Source: Candidatus Gastranaerophilales bacterium
GTDB taxonomy: Bacteria > Cyanobacteriota > Vampirovibrionia > Gastranaerophilales > Gastranaerophilaceae
NCBI GenBank assembly: GCA_944324455.1
Contig: CALUWJ010000001.1
Coordinates: 1-64,000, forward strand
Direction: 5' to 3'
Length of the DNA: 64,000 nucleotides
Position numbers and translations under genes: made by a program. Below the pieces are notes generated by a model that did no database searches, was not told where the DNA came from, and saw only the letters and a list, made by a program, of their open reading frames with translations. This document shows, piece by piece, positions 51,355 to 60,513 of this stretch. The stretch's first letter is position 1. Each line of letters opens with the position of its first letter.

Positions 51355-51742
51355 CTAATACCCTATTCCAAGTTATTTGTTTTAAAATATTATCTTTATC
51401 ATCAACCCATATTTGTGTATTAGAATTAAAATCTTTAAAATTTGGCACAATCTCTTTTAAATAAATAGCATATCTTGCATCAACAAAACTGACTGCATCC
51501 AGTTTTTCAATATAATAATCTTTTTCTCCACAATTTGTGCAATATTTGTCTTGAGGAACAATTTCACCCCAACATAGTTTAGCTTCTCTTTTAATATCAC
51601 ATCTTGAGCACCTTACAATATAGTAATTTTTTACAAGATACTCTCCGCAATCAGGGCAATAACCCTCATTAGAATACAAAAGCGCATTTTTATGATGACA
51701 CTTAGTGTGATTACTAATGAATTTTATTAAAATATTTTTCAT
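51347..51742 (-). CDS. Zinc-ribbon hypothetical protein
   Basis: This 131-aa protein is of unknown function. It has four Cys-rich knuckles: CHH near the N-terminus, YCPDCGEYL, VRCSRCDIKR and YCTNCGEKD, suggesting two zinc ribbons. A C-terminal domain (FVDARYAIYLKEIVPNFKDF) follows. No ribosome site is evident upstream of the ATG. It could be a nucleic-acid or protein-binding adaptor. Confidence 0.7.
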   Translation of the reverse strand: MKNILIKFISNHTKCHHKNALLYSNEGYCPDCGEYLVKNYYIVRCSRCDIKREAKLCWGEIVPQDKYCTNCGEKDYYIEKLDAVSFVDARYAIYLKEIVPNFKDFNSNTQIWVDDKDNILKQITWNRVLVN

Positions 51743-51850
51743 AATTTTTTATTAATGATTAAATAAAAATAATCAAATAAAGGCTTAAATAACTGCAATA
51801 TCTAGATTTTAGGATTTATTAAGAAATATTACAAACAGAAAAAGTAAATA

Positions 51851-51893
51851 GCAATTATTTAATTAAAATATACTTTATATATACAAGAGAGAG
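51851..51893 (+). promoter_or_regulatory. Shared promoter element, copy 2 (CopG-like gene)
   Basis: GCAAT (51851-51855), 13 nt, TATACTTTATATATACA (51869-51885) and AGAGAGAG match the element at 26466-26507 in order and spacing. A 10-codon frame (51894-51926) follows it and precedes the main ribosome site; its translation is doubtful. Confidence 0.55.
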
Positions 51894-51948
51894 ATGAGTA
51901 AAATAAAAATAAGACAAAAACAATAGCATATCAAAAGGAGAATACAAA

Positions 51949-52137
51949 ATGGCAAGAGTTTTAATTTCAATGCCCGAACAATTTTTAAGTCAAATTGATT
52001 CTGTTGCTCAAGGTGAGAACAGAACAAGAAGCGAACTAATTAGAGAAGCTTTAAGAACTTATATAAATCGTTCAAAAATTAGAGAAAACGGATTGGCCTC
52101 CAAAAATGCGGCACTTCTTGAAGCTCTGCTCGATTAA
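51949..52137 (+). CDS. Ribbon-helix-helix (CopG-like) DNA-binding protein
   Basis: This 62-aa protein has a strand with alternating residues (ARVLISMPEQF) and the two RHH helices (LSQIDSVAQGEN, SRSELIREALRTYI with TRSELIREALR). The C-terminal ~20 residues are extra. AAAAGGAG precedes the ATG. No toxin gene follows; the next features are a terminator and rplT on the other strand, so it is a lone regulator or an orphan antitoxin. It shares its promoter element with the 24-aa ORF at 26533. Confidence 0.88.
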   Translation: MARVLISMPEQFLSQIDSVAQGENRTRSELIREALRTYINRSKIRENGLASKNAALLEALLD

Positions 52138-52156
52138 CAGGTTTTAAAATTTGAAA

Positions 52157-52188
52157 AAAGGCTCACACCGCTACCGATGTGAGCCTTT
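52157..52188 (-). terminator. Terminator of the rpmI-rplT operon
   Basis: An 11-bp stem (AAAGGCTCACA 52157-52167 / TGTGAGCCTTT 52178-52188) with a 10-nt loop. On the minus strand it is followed by TTTTTTC. It may also end the CopG-like transcript on the plus strand. Confidence 0.85.
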
Positions 52189-52204
52189 GTGTATATTTTA
52201 GTAA

Positions 52205-52555
52205 TTATTTTGCACTTTGTGCAGTTTCAACCAAAACTTTAAATGCTTCAGGTTCATTAACTGCTAATTCAGCTAACATTTTTCTGTTAACTTGAATGTC
52301 AGCTTTTTTAAGCATATTCATAAATTTAGAATAGCTTAAGCCTAATTCTCTAACTGCAGCATTAATTCTGATAATCCAAAGAGTACGCATATTTCTTTTA
52401 AGAACACGTCTATCTCTGTATTGATATTTTAATTTTTTCATTACAGCGATATTAGCAACTTTGAATATTCTGCTTCTTGCACCAAGAAAACCTTTAGCAA
52501 GTTTTAATATTTTTTTATGTCTTTTTCTTAATACGTTACCACGTTTAACTCTCAT
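52205..52555 (-). CDS. rplT: 50S ribosomal protein L20
   Basis: This 116-aa protein is standard for L20: basic N-terminus [40 protein letters not shown] and [20 protein letters not shown]. It binds 23S rRNA early in 50S assembly and often autoregulates its operon. It lies 13 bp after rpmI. Confidence 0.98.
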   Translation of the reverse strand: MRVKRGNVLRKRHKKILKLAKGFLGARSRIFKVANIAVMKKLKYQYRDRRVLKRNMRTLWIIRINAAVRELGLSYSKFMNMLKKADIQVNRKMLAELAVNEPEAFKVLVETAQSAK

Positions 52556-52568
52556 AGTTCAGCCTTCC

Positions 52569-52781
52569 TTATCTTGTATATTTCTTCATGTACGGTAGTT
52601 CTTTAGCAATCATTGCTAAATTTCCTTCAAAAACTTCAGTTGTACCTGAAAGTCTGTTTTTTCTAGCTGGACTTTTGTGAGCTAATAAGTGTCCTTTTCC
52701 TGCTTTTTGACGAAGCACTTTACCACTTGCGGTGATTTTATAGCGTTTCGCAGCAGATCTGTGTGTTTTCATTTTAGGCAT
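52569..52781 (-). CDS. rpmI: 50S ribosomal protein L35
   Basis: This 70-aa protein has MPKMKTHRSAAKRYKITASG and KGHLLAHKSPARKNRLSG, typical of L35. GGAG precedes the ATG. It is the first gene of the rpmI-rplT operon. infC, the usual upstream neighbour, is absent; instead a 132-bp leader region and the divergent rlmN gene lie upstream. Confidence 0.97.
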   Translation of the reverse strand: MPKMKTHRSAAKRYKITASGKVLRQKAGKGHLLAHKSPARKNRLSGTTEVFEGNLAMIAKELPYMKKYTR

Positions 52782-52812
52782 TTTGTTTCTCCATTTCTAT
52801 TTTATATCCCTT

Positions 52813-52838
52813 GTGGCATACCAAAGCCACTTTAGGCT
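52813..52838 (-). promoter_or_regulatory. Possible L20-type leader with alternative stems
   Basis: In the rpmI leader, GTGGC/GCCAC (52813-52817 / 52826-52830) and AGCC/GGCT (52825-52828 / 52835-52838) share the same bases and cannot form together. L20 often represses its operon through such leader structures. The match is short and the inference weak. Confidence 0.35.
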
Positions 52839-52896
52839 ATTTAATAATATTTTAAAAATAAAGAAAAATCAAGCCAAAATGATATTTTTAATAAGT

Positions 52897-52907
52897 TATG
52901 TTAATAT
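52897..52907 (+). promoter_or_regulatory. Extended -10 of leaderless rlmN
   Basis: TATGTTAATAT is followed by six bases and the ATG at 52914. The region also forms an inverted repeat ATAAGTTA / TAACTTAT that includes the start codon. No ribosome site is present. Confidence 0.6.
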
Positions 52908-52913
52908 TAACTT

Positions 52914-53954
52914 ATGGAAAAGATAACATTAACAAAATTCTCAAAAGAAGAATTAACAGATTATATTATAAAAAATAATGAAAAAAAATTTAGAGCAGAA
53001 CAAATCTTCTCTTGGATTTGGGCTAAAAACGCATCAACATTTAATGAAATGACTGATGTAAAAAAAGAATTCAGAGAATTTTTAAATCAAAATTGCCAAA
53101 TACTTGATTGCAAAATCAAACAAAGGCAAATCTCAAAAGACGGAACCATTAAATATTTAATTCAATTTAATGACGGATTATGTGCTGAAACGGTCTTAAT
53201 GCGTTTTGACAACCGCTCTAACCTTTCTATGTGTGTATCTTGTCAAGTTGGCTGCAAAATGGGCTGCAAATTTTGTGCAACAGGTAAAAACGGATTTAAA
53301 AGAAATTTAGAACCCCATGAAATTGTTTCACAAATTCTTTTAGCACAAATTGATACAGGTTTAAAAATAACAAACGTTGTATTTATGGGACAAGGTGAAC
53401 CTTTGGATAACTTTGAAAACATTAAAAAAGCAATAAAATTAATAAATAAAAATCTTCAAATTTCAATCAGAAGAATGACTCTATCTACATCAGGAATTGT
53501 TCCAAAAATTTATGAACTTACACAAAATGAGCTTATCCCAACCTTGGCTATATCATTGCATGCGCCTAATCATAAAATTAGAGAACAAATTATGCCAATT
53601 GAAAAAAGATATGATATTAACGAATTAAAAAAAGCACTTATTAATTTTAATCAAAAAACAAAAGACAGAATAACAATAGAATACATCTTAATTGGCGGAT
53701 TGAATGACACTAAGGAATGCGCCATAGAATTAATTGAATTTTTAAAAGATATTAAATGCAATATTAATTTAATTCCCTATAATCCCGTAGATGATAATTT
53801 AGGCTTCAAAAAACCAATTAAAAAAGATATGATGAAATTTAAATACCTTCTTGAAGCCTCAGGTAAAAAAGTTACCATAAGACTGGAAAGAGGAGCTGAT
53901 ATTGACGCTGCCTGCGGACAATTAGCAGGAAAAATTAACCAAGATATGAACTAA
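52914..53954 (+). CDS. rlmN: Dual-specificity RNA methyltransferase RlmN
   Basis: This 346-aa radical SAM enzyme makes 2-methyladenosine at 23S rRNA A2503 and in some tRNAs. The cluster motif is GCKMGCKFCATG (CxxxCxxC). Other features are QGEPLDNFENIKKAI, ISLHAPNHKIREQIMP and the C-terminal ADIDAACGQL with the methyl-carrying Cys. It appears leaderless. Its 3' end overlaps the convergent fliD gene by 20 bp. Confidence 0.96.
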   Translation: MEKITLTKFSKEELTDYIIKNNEKKFRAEQIFSWIWAKNASTFNEMTDVKKEFREFLNQNCQILDCKIKQRQISKDGTIKYLIQFNDGLCAETVLMRFDNRSNLSMCVSCQVGCKMGCKFCATGKNGFKRNLEPHEIVSQILLAQIDTGLKITNVVFMGQGEPLDNFENIKKAIKLINKNLQISIRRMTLSTSGIVPKIYELTQNELIPTLAISLHAPNHKIREQIMPIEKRYDINELKKALINFNQKTKDRITIEYILIGGLNDTKECAIELIEFLKDIKCNINLIPYNPVDDNLGFKKPIKKDMMKFKYLLEASGKKVTIRLERGADIDAACGQLAGKINQDMN

Positions 53955-55770
53955 ATGCACTCAATTGGCTGTTTAGTGCAGATATGATTGAATCCATTTT
54001 ATTAAATTGCTTATATAATCTTTCTTCATAAGAAGTTATACGATTAGTTGCACGTTCAATTCTTGAATTCATAGATGTAATTTGCGATTGAATACTATCT
54101 GATTTATTTGCAAAATAACCGTTTTCAAAATCAAGAGCATTTTCAATATCTACAAGCATTTGGTCAAATATGCCGTTATCTGTTTTTGATGTATAGCCGT
54201 CAGATAAAAGCATTTTTACAGATTCAAAATCTTCAGATAATGCTTTATCTAATTTTTCTTCGTCAATCGTTAAATTAACAGCATCAGATTTTGATGTTGA
54301 AATACCAATTTCAGCAAGCATTGAAAAAGCACCATCATTATCGCTTATAGCTGAAGTTACACCTCTAATATTATTCAATAATGAATTTAAACTAGAGTCA
54401 TGCCCTATATTACCTGATGAAGAAGTTTCTGTTCTAATTGTTGTAACTAAGTCATTATAGGCTTTTACGAATGTATTTAGAGCCTCTTTAACTTCTGTAT
54501 AATCAGGAGAAATATCAAGAGTTACATTTTTATCATCTTTTTCATTATTTGAATAATCACTTGTCGGCTTTTTAATTGTAATTGATAAATTTGCAATCCC
54601 TGAAGCTTCGCCTGTAATAGTGTTAGATGAAGAAATAACTTTATTTCCGTTAATATATGCTATTGCATTTTGTCCTAGAGTTTGAGAGCCTTCTGCGAGT
54701 TTTTCATTTTCACCCTCGCCCTCGGTTAATCCTAAGACATTTAATAAATTAGTACCTTCTTCAGACAAACTAATATTACTTTGACCTGTTTGGGTTGAAG
54801 TTAAAACTAATTTGTTTGTTAAAGAATCATAACTTGCCTTAACATTAGCATCAGAATTACCGTTAATTCTTGAAATCAAATTATTCAAAGTTGTTGTTTC
54901 ATTAATTTCAAAATCAACACCGTTAATTGTTATTTTTCCTGTTTGTGCCGGATTTCCGTCTTCATCAAAAAACTTGATTTCACCGAGCCCTGATTCTTGA
55001 CTAACCATAGCAGCACTTGTATTAACCAAAGAAACAGGGTAAGCGCTTTTATAGCCAGAACCGTCTTTTTCATTAAGTTTTAGAGCAGTAACAATATTAG
55101 ATGTGTCTCCGCCTGAACCTATCATAAGATTAGCGGAAGTATCTTCGACATATGTTGTTGAACCGTCAACCACTTGTTCTTTATATGCTTTTATTGAAAA
55201 ATTACCGCTATCATCAACAGAAGCTTGAATTTTGCCATCTGATGCGGTATTAATTTTATCTATTACATCTTGTACTGTATCACTTTGAGCAATTTCAATC
55301 TTATATTCTTTTCCATCTAAAAACATTGAAAAAGTGCCTGCTTTTGCTTGTCCGTTTGCAAGATTAACAAACTTAGCGCTTTCGATATTTTCTTTTGAAA
55401 TTGTACCTAAACTATTTGCACTTTTCGCAATAGTTGAAGTTGCAATTTGCTCAATTTGCAAATCAACATTGGCACTTGCAACGCTACCCGTTGAAATAGC
55501 AGTTGCATAAGCATCATTTGATGAAGTGATAGTTGTATTTGTCCACATATCACTTGATGAATTATATATTGTTGTTGTAAAAGCTTTAAGCGCAGATTGA
55601 AGTGTTGTAAATTTTGTTTTAATGCTTGATATAGTGCTATCTGTCTTTTGTAAACTCTCTAATTTTGTTTGCAGAGGAGTTAAAGATGAAGTCTTTTTAG
55701 CACTAACTAACTGGGAGACCCAGCTTTCAATATCAAACCCTGATCCTACGCCTGTAATTGTAGAAGACAT
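53935..55770 (-). CDS. fliD: Flagellar hook-associated protein 2 (filament cap) FliD
   Basis: This 611-aa protein has the FliD_N domain (ITGVGSGFDIESWVSQLVSA, ~1-100), a Ser/Thr-rich middle with flagellin-hook IN motifs (~280-340; FEINETTTLNNLISRING) and the FliD_C domain (~405-600) ending in a coiled coil (MNSRIERATNRITSYEERL). It is exported by the flagellar type III system and caps the filament during growth. AAAGGAT precedes the ATG. No fliS or flagellin is adjacent. Confidence 0.95.
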   Translation of the reverse strand: MSSTITGVGSGFDIESWVSQLVSAKKTSSLTPLQTKLESLQKTDSTISSIKTKFTTLQSALKAFTTTIYNSSSDMWTNTTITSSNDAYATAISTGSVASANVDLQIEQIATSTIAKSANSLGTISKENIESAKFVNLANGQAKAGTFSMFLDGKEYKIEIAQSDTVQDVIDKINTASDGKIQASVDDSGNFSIKAYKEQVVDGSTTYVEDTSANLMIGSGGDTSNIVTALKLNEKDGSGYKSAYPVSLVNTSAAMVSQESGLGEIKFFDEDGNPAQTGKITINGVDFEINETTTLNNLISRINGNSDANVKASYDSLTNKLVLTSTQTGQSNISLSEEGTNLLNVLGLTEGEGENEKLAEGSQTLGQNAIAYINGNKVISSSNTITGEASGIANLSITIKKPTSDYSNNEKDDKNVTLDISPDYTEVKEALNTFVKAYNDLVTTIRTETSSSGNIGHDSSLNSLLNNIRGVTSAISDNDGAFSMLAEIGISTSKSDAVNLTIDEEKLDKALSEDFESVKMLLSDGYTSKTDNGIFDQMLVDIENALDFENGYFANKSDSIQSQITSMNSRIERATNRITSYEERLYKQFNKMDSIISALNSQLSAFSSYLG

Positions 55771-55909
55771 AATTAAATCCTTTTAACTTTTACATATATC
55801 CATATAATTATACTATAATAGAATTGTTCCACACAACAATTCTATTATAACACATAGATTAAGTTTTATTACATCATATATTAAAAGCATTTTAATAAAC
55901 GAGGAAAAT

Positions 55910-56557
55910 ATGACAATAAAAGGAATTATTTTTGACTTAGACGGCACACTTTTATATACTCTTGAAGATTTGAAAAACAGTGTCAACTATGCACTTAAAA
56001 AATGCAATCTAAAAGAAATTACTCTTGAACAAACAAGAAATTTCGTTGGAAATGGAATAGGCAAATTAATTGAGCGGGCAATTGGAGCAAATCAAGAAAA
56101 ATATCTTGAATGTCTTAAAATTTTCAAACAACACTATATGAAAAATTCAAACATAACAACAAAACCTTATCCAATGGTTATTGAAAATTTAAAACGCTTA
56201 AAAGAAAAAAATATTAAACTGGCCATTTTATCAAATAAAATAGATTCTGAAGTAAAAAAACTCTCAAAATTATATTTTGACAACATTTTTGATATATCAC
56301 AAGGAGAAACACTGAATTTCAATAAAAAGCCCGACCCAAAATCAAGCGAATTTATTATAAAACAGTTTAATATACCAAAAAATGAAATTGTTTTTATAGG
56401 AGATAGCGAGGTTGATATACAAACTGCAAAAAATGCTTCAATTCAATGTTTAAGCGTATTGTGGGGATACAAAGATAAAGATTTTCTAATTAAAAACGGT
56501 GCTGATATTTTATTTGAAAATTTTAAAGATTTGACTGATTATATTTTAAAAAAATAA
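55910..56557 (+). CDS. HAD-family phosphatase (phosphoglycolate phosphatase-like)
   Basis: This 215-aa HAD hydrolase has GIIFDLDGTLLYT (catalytic Asp9 and Asp11), LAILSNKID (motif II), NKKPDPKSSEF (motif III Lys) and FIGDSEVDIQTA (motif IV). The cap is of the helical C1 type, as in Gph. GAGG precedes the ATG. The substrate could be 2-phosphoglycolate or another small phosphate. Confidence 0.9.
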   Translation: MTIKGIIFDLDGTLLYTLEDLKNSVNYALKKCNLKEITLEQTRNFVGNGIGKLIERAIGANQEKYLECLKIFKQHYMKNSNITTKPYPMVIENLKRLKEKNIKLAILSNKIDSEVKKLSKLYFDNIFDISQGETLNFNKKPDPKSSEFIIKQFNIPKNEIVFIGDSEVDIQTAKNASIQCLSVLWGYKDKDFLIKNGADILFENFKDLTDYILKK

Positions 56558-56560
56558 ATT

Positions 56561-56586
56561 AAAAGCCGTCTTTATAGACGGCTTTT
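56561..56586. terminator. Bidirectional rho-independent terminator
   Basis: A 10-bp stem (AAAAGCCGTC 56561-56570 / GACGGCTTTT 56577-56586) with a short loop, flanked by A and T tracts, lies between the convergent HAD and Cys-rich genes. Confidence 0.9.
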
Positions 56587-56604
56587 TAATAATTTTCATT
56601 ATTT

Positions 56605-57168
56605 TTATTTATCTATACCTGTTGATTCAATAACAATAGGTTTATCTTCGGCTTGAGTTGATTTTTGAGATTCAACAGCTTCAGTTTCATTAGTTTTTGT
56701 TTCTTGAACGGCTGGAGCTTTTTCTTCAGTAGTTGATGTTGGTTCTATAGTATTTGAAACAGGCGCTTCAGATGGAGCAACTGTTGATTGTTCAACAGGC
56801 GCAGCTGTTTTTTCAACAACAGGAGCTTTAGTTTCATCTTTTGTCACTTTTTTTGATTTTTTTAGTTTTTTTGATTTTTTATCAGCTTTTACGGCATTTT
56901 CATCATTTTTAGGTTCAACAGCTTGTTTATGGCAAGCACAATCGCAATTTTCATCACATTTTTGATGACATTTGCAATCTTCGCTAGCTTTATCACAGGT
57001 GCAATCTTTACCTTCATGGCATCCGCATTTACAATCAATAGGGCATTCTTTATGACAAGCACAATTACAATCAGGATTAGCACATGGTGCTTTTTCTTCA
57101 GCTAATACAGCTAGACAATTAAACGCCAAAAAAGATAATACTAACAATGTTGAAAAAGTTTTCTTCAT
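56605..57168 (-). CDS. Secreted Cys/His-rich (metallothionein-like) protein
   Basis: This 187-aa protein has a signal peptide (~1-23, ending AVLAEE). A ~55-residue segment holds 16 Cys and four Cys-His pairs in units such as CNCACHKEC, CKCGCHEG, CTCDK and CDCACHK. A Lys-rich stretch (KKSKKLKKSKK) and a long Pro/Thr/Glu/Ala-rich tail follow. The Cys/His density suggests periplasmic metal binding. AAAGGAG precedes the ATG. I know no close named family. The low-complexity tail may be disordered or a wall spacer. Confidence 0.82.
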   Translation of the reverse strand: MKKTFSTLLVLSFLAFNCLAVLAEEKAPCANPDCNCACHKECPIDCKCGCHEGKDCTCDKASEDCKCHQKCDENCDCACHKQAVEPKNDENAVKADKKSKKLKKSKKVTKDETKAPVVEKTAAPVEQSTVAPSEAPVSNTIEPTSTTEEKAPAVQETKTNETEAVESQKSTQAEDKPIVIESTGIDK

Positions 57169-57242
57169 TTTAACTCCTTTCTTAATAACCCATTAAATAA
57201 AGTTATACTAAACTCCTATTTATAAATTGTCAATAATTTAAA

Positions 57243-58115
57243 TTATATTACTAATTCATTCACGTATTGATAATATTCATTATTTTTATAGTTTTTTATT
57301 TTTTCTTTTATTTCCTTGTGACCAATAAAACCCATTCTAACTGCAATTTCTTCAAGACAAGCTATCTTCACTCCTTGGTTTTCTTCAATTGTTTGAACAT
57401 ATTGCCCTGCTTGTAATAATGATTTATGAGTACCTGTATCAAGCCAAGCAAAGCCTCTGCCAAACACTTCAACATTTAGTTTATTTTCTTTAAGATAAAT
57501 TCTATTTAAATCAGTTATTTCTAGTTCACCTCTATTTGAGGGTTTCAAATTTTTAACATATTTTACAACTGAATTATCATAAAAATATAAACCAACTACG
57601 GCATAATCAGATTTAGGATTTTTAGGCTTTTCTTCTATTGAAACAGCCTTATTGTTTTCATCAAATTCGACAACGCCAAACCTTTGCGGGTCTTTAACTT
57701 TGTAAGCAAAAACCGTTGCCTGTTTTTTTTCATCAGCATTTTTGGTAGCTCTTTTTAACATAGAGGAAAATGCTTGCCCGTAAAAAATATTATCCCCCAA
57801 AACAAGCGCAACAGAATCATCTTTAATAAATTCTTCGCCTAAAATAAAGGCTTGCGCTAAACCGTCTGGGTTTTCTTGAATTTTATATGAAAAGTTAACA
57901 CCAAATTGAGAGCCGTCTTTTAAAAGTTTTTTAAAGTTATCTATATCATAAGGTGTGGATATAATTAAAATATCCTTTATCCCTGCAAGCATTAATACAG
58001 AAATAGGATAATAAATCATAGGTTTATCATAAATTGGCAATAATTGCTTAGATACCCCGATTGTACTTGGATATAAACGAGTTCCGAAACCGCCCGCTAA
58101 AACTATTCCTTTCAT
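57243..58115 (-). CDS. rfbA: Glucose-1-phosphate thymidylyltransferase
   Basis: This 290-aa enzyme makes dTDP-glucose, the first step to dTDP-L-rhamnose. Signature: [34 protein letters not shown] and VLGDNIFYG; normal length. It is the last gene of the operon GT8-GT2-rfbC-rfbB-rfbD-rfbA and starts 1 bp after rfbD. Confidence 0.97.
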   Translation of the reverse strand: MKGIVLAGGFGTRLYPSTIGVSKQLLPIYDKPMIYYPISVLMLAGIKDILIISTPYDIDNFKKLLKDGSQFGVNFSYKIQENPDGLAQAFILGEEFIKDDSVALVLGDNIFYGQAFSSMLKRATKNADEKKQATVFAYKVKDPQRFGVVEFDENNKAVSIEEKPKNPKSDYAVVGLYFYDNSVVKYVKNLKPSNRGELEITDLNRIYLKENKLNVEVFGRGFAWLDTGTHKSLLQAGQYVQTIEENQGVKIACLEEIAVRMGFIGHKEIKEKIKNYKNNEYYQYVNELVI

Positions 58116-58116
58116 T

Positions 58117-58947
58117 CTAATTATCCCCTCTCAATTTAAGATAATCACTAAGCGCCAATTTCCAATCTCTTGTAAGATTTAATTCTTTAGAATTTTTCAT
58201 TACACTATAAAAAGGTCTTTTTGCTTTTCTTGGAAAATCGTCCGTTAAACAAGGCACTAAATTCACTTTTAAATCAGATTGTTTAAATATTTCAAGAGCA
58301 AATTCATACCAAGTGGCTGAATTGCTTCCGCAAACATGATAAATTCCATAAGGCATTTTTAAAATTTTTTCAATACCGTAAATAAGCTCCATTGTCCAAG
58401 TCGGACAACCTTTTTGATCATTTACAACTTTAAGCTCATCTTTATCTTTTAAAGATATCATTGTCTCAACAAAATTTCTGCCTTTATGGCCATATAGCCA
58501 GCTTGTGCGTGCAATATAAAATTTTTCGCAATATTTTTGAACTTCAAGTTCGCCTTCATATTTGGTTTTACCGTAAACATTTATCGGATTGGGTTTATCA
58601 TCAGGCAGATAAGGGCTATTTTTTGTTCCGTCAAAAACATAATCTGTTGAAATATAAACCATAACGGCATTTATTTCTTTAGCTATTTTTGCAACATTTT
58701 TTGCACCAATAACATTTATTTTATGAGCATTTTCAATATCATCTTCTGCTTTATCAACATTTGTATATGCAGCACAATGAATAATAATATCAGGTTTATA
58801 ATTAGAAACAACTTTTTTTGTCATTTCTTCATTGCAAATATCCAATGTGTCGTAATCAGTTCTTAAAATTTCATATCCCTTTTTTTCAAAATAAGGACAT
58901 AAATCTTGACCCAACATTCCATTTGCACCTGTTACCAACATTTTCAT
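58117..58947 (-). CDS. rfbD: dTDP-4-dehydrorhamnose reductase
   Basis: This 276-aa short-chain dehydrogenase-type enzyme carries out the last step, NAD(P)H reduction to dTDP-L-rhamnose. Motifs are [14 protein letters not shown] (nucleotide binding), the [10 protein letters not shown] Ser/Thr and [10 protein letters not shown] (Tyr/Lys of YxxxK). The ATG overlaps the rfbB stop as TAATG. Confidence 0.96.
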   Translation of the reverse strand: MKMLVTGANGMLGQDLCPYFEKKGYEILRTDYDTLDICNEEMTKKVVSNYKPDIIIHCAAYTNVDKAEDDIENAHKINVIGAKNVAKIAKEINAVMVYISTDYVFDGTKNSPYLPDDKPNPINVYGKTKYEGELEVQKYCEKFYIARTSWLYGHKGRNFVETMISLKDKDELKVVNDQKGCPTWTMELIYGIEKILKMPYGIYHVCGSNSATWYEFALEIFKQSDLKVNLVPCLTDDFPRKAKRPFYSVMKNSKELNLTRDWKLALSDYLKLRGDN

Positions 58948-59930
58948 TATACAAGACTCGCTTTCTTATCTTCTATTTTTTTCATCCATTCTTGATTAGA
59001 TAAATACCAATCTATTGTCATTTTAATACCTTCTTCAAAAGTAACGGAAGGCTTCCAATCAAGTTCTGATGTAATTTTATCATTTGATATTGCATATCTT
59101 CTATCATGACCTAATCTATCTTGAACATATTCAATAGAACTATCATCTTTTCCCATAGCCTCTAAAATAAGATGAGTTATTTCAAGATTTGTTTTTTCGT
59201 TATGACCGCCAATATTATAAATTTCTCCAATTTTACCTTTATGCAAAACCCTATCTATTGCTTCACAATGATCGTAAACATATAACCAATCACGAACATT
59301 TAAACCATCACCATATACAGGAACTTTTTCACCCCTTAAAAGTTTTGAAATAAAAAATGGAATTAATTTTTCAGGATATTGATATGGTCCATAGTTATTT
59401 GAACAACGAGTATTTAAAGTCGGTAATTTATATGTTTCAAAATAAGCTCTAACCAATAAATCTGCACCTGCTTTTGAAGCCGAATAGGGGCTATTTGGAG
59501 CTAATGGTGTTGTTTCATAAAAATAACCTGTTTTACCTAATGAACCATACACCTCATCTGTTGAAACCTGCAAATATCTTTCAATTTTAAATTCTTTTGC
59601 AGCTTGTAAAAGATTTAGAGTGCCTTCTACGTTTGTTTTTACAAAAATTTCAGGATGTTTAATTGAATTATCTACATGGGATTCTGCAGCAAAATTAACT
59701 ATACAATCAACCTGACTTGTTAATTCTCTTACTAAATTTCTATCGCAAATATCACCATGGACAAATTTATAATTAGGATTATTTTTAATATCATCTAAGT
59801 TTTCAATATTTCCTGCATAAGTCAAAGCATCAAGATTTATTATTTTATAATCAGGATGTTTTTTTAACATATGTCTCACAAAGCAAGAACCAATAAAACC
59901 TGCACCACCTGTAACCAATATACTAGTCAT
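58947..59930 (-). CDS. rfbB: dTDP-glucose 4,6-dehydratase
   Basis: This 327-aa extended SDR enzyme performs the second step, forming dTDP-4-keto-6-deoxyglucose. Motifs are ILVTGGAGFIGSCFVRHML, FAAESHVDNSI, VSTDEVYGSLG and YSASKAGADLLV (YxxxK). The ATG overlaps the rfbC stop by 8 bp with GGAG upstream. Confidence 0.97.
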   Translation of the reverse strand: MTSILVTGGAGFIGSCFVRHMLKKHPDYKIINLDALTYAGNIENLDDIKNNPNYKFVHGDICDRNLVRELTSQVDCIVNFAAESHVDNSIKHPEIFVKTNVEGTLNLLQAAKEFKIERYLQVSTDEVYGSLGKTGYFYETTPLAPNSPYSASKAGADLLVRAYFETYKLPTLNTRCSNNYGPYQYPEKLIPFFISKLLRGEKVPVYGDGLNVRDWLYVYDHCEAIDRVLHKGKIGEIYNIGGHNEKTNLEITHLILEAMGKDDSSIEYVQDRLGHDRRYAISNDKITSELDWKPSVTFEEGIKMTIDWYLSNQEWMKKIEDKKASLV

Positions 59931-60486
59931 TTAATAGCTCCTTTTTATTTATTTTAGATAATTTCGGTTGATTTTCATCTTTTTTAGATAAAATAGGTGT
60001 AAAATCAATACCCCAGTCAATATTTATATCTTCATCACACCAAAGAATTCCCCTATCAGCGCTTGGATTATACTCACCTGATGCTTTATATAACAATTCA
60101 GCACTATCAGACAAAACAACAAACCCATGGGCAAAACCTTCAGGAATATAGAGCATGTGTTTATTGTCTTCAGATAACTCAACTTTTACATATTTGCCAA
60201 AAGTTTTGGAATTGGGACGAATATCAACAGCCACATCATAAATTCTTCCTTTTGAACATCTTACCAATTTAGCTTGAGCATAAGGAGGAATTTGATAATG
60301 CAAACCCCTTAAAACATTTTTAGATGAACAAGAATGATTATCTTGATTAAACTCAACTTTTATTCCATTAGCATAAAAGTCAGATTTTTTATAGCTTTCC
60401 ATAAAAAATCCCCTGTTATCCCCAAAAACTTGAGGTTTCACAAGTATTACATCTTCTATTTCCGTTTTTTCAAAAACAAAGGGCAT
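59923..60486 (-). CDS. rfbC: dTDP-4-dehydrorhamnose 3,5-epimerase
   Basis: This 187-aa cupin epimerase has VLRGLHYQIPPYAQAKLVRC (catalytic His and Lys region), RIYDVAVDIR, YIPEGFAHGF and the C-terminal DEDINIDWGI. ATG 60486 with GGAGG five nt upstream is preferred over a TTG four codons earlier that lies in that site. It precedes rfbB in the operon. Confidence 0.96.
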   Translation of the reverse strand: MPFVFEKTEIEDVILVKPQVFGDNRGFFMESYKKSDFYANGIKVEFNQDNHSCSSKNVLRGLHYQIPPYAQAKLVRCSKGRIYDVAVDIRPNSKTFGKYVKVELSEDNKHMLYIPEGFAHGFVVLSDSAELLYKASGEYNPSADRGILWCDEDINIDWGIDFTPILSKKDENQPKLSKINKKELLND

Positions 60487-60513
60487 CTCATCCTCCAACT
60501 TTAGTTATCTAAA

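Noticed and set aside
51894-51926. 10-codon upstream frame before the CopG-like gene
   Set aside because: The ATG is preceded only by the AGAGAG of the promoter-linked element at zero spacing. Chance occurrence in AT-rich DNA is likely.
51949-52137. Type II toxin-antitoxin module around the CopG-like gene
   Set aside because: No toxin-sized frame follows on the same strand; the next features are a terminator and ribosomal protein genes on the opposite strand.
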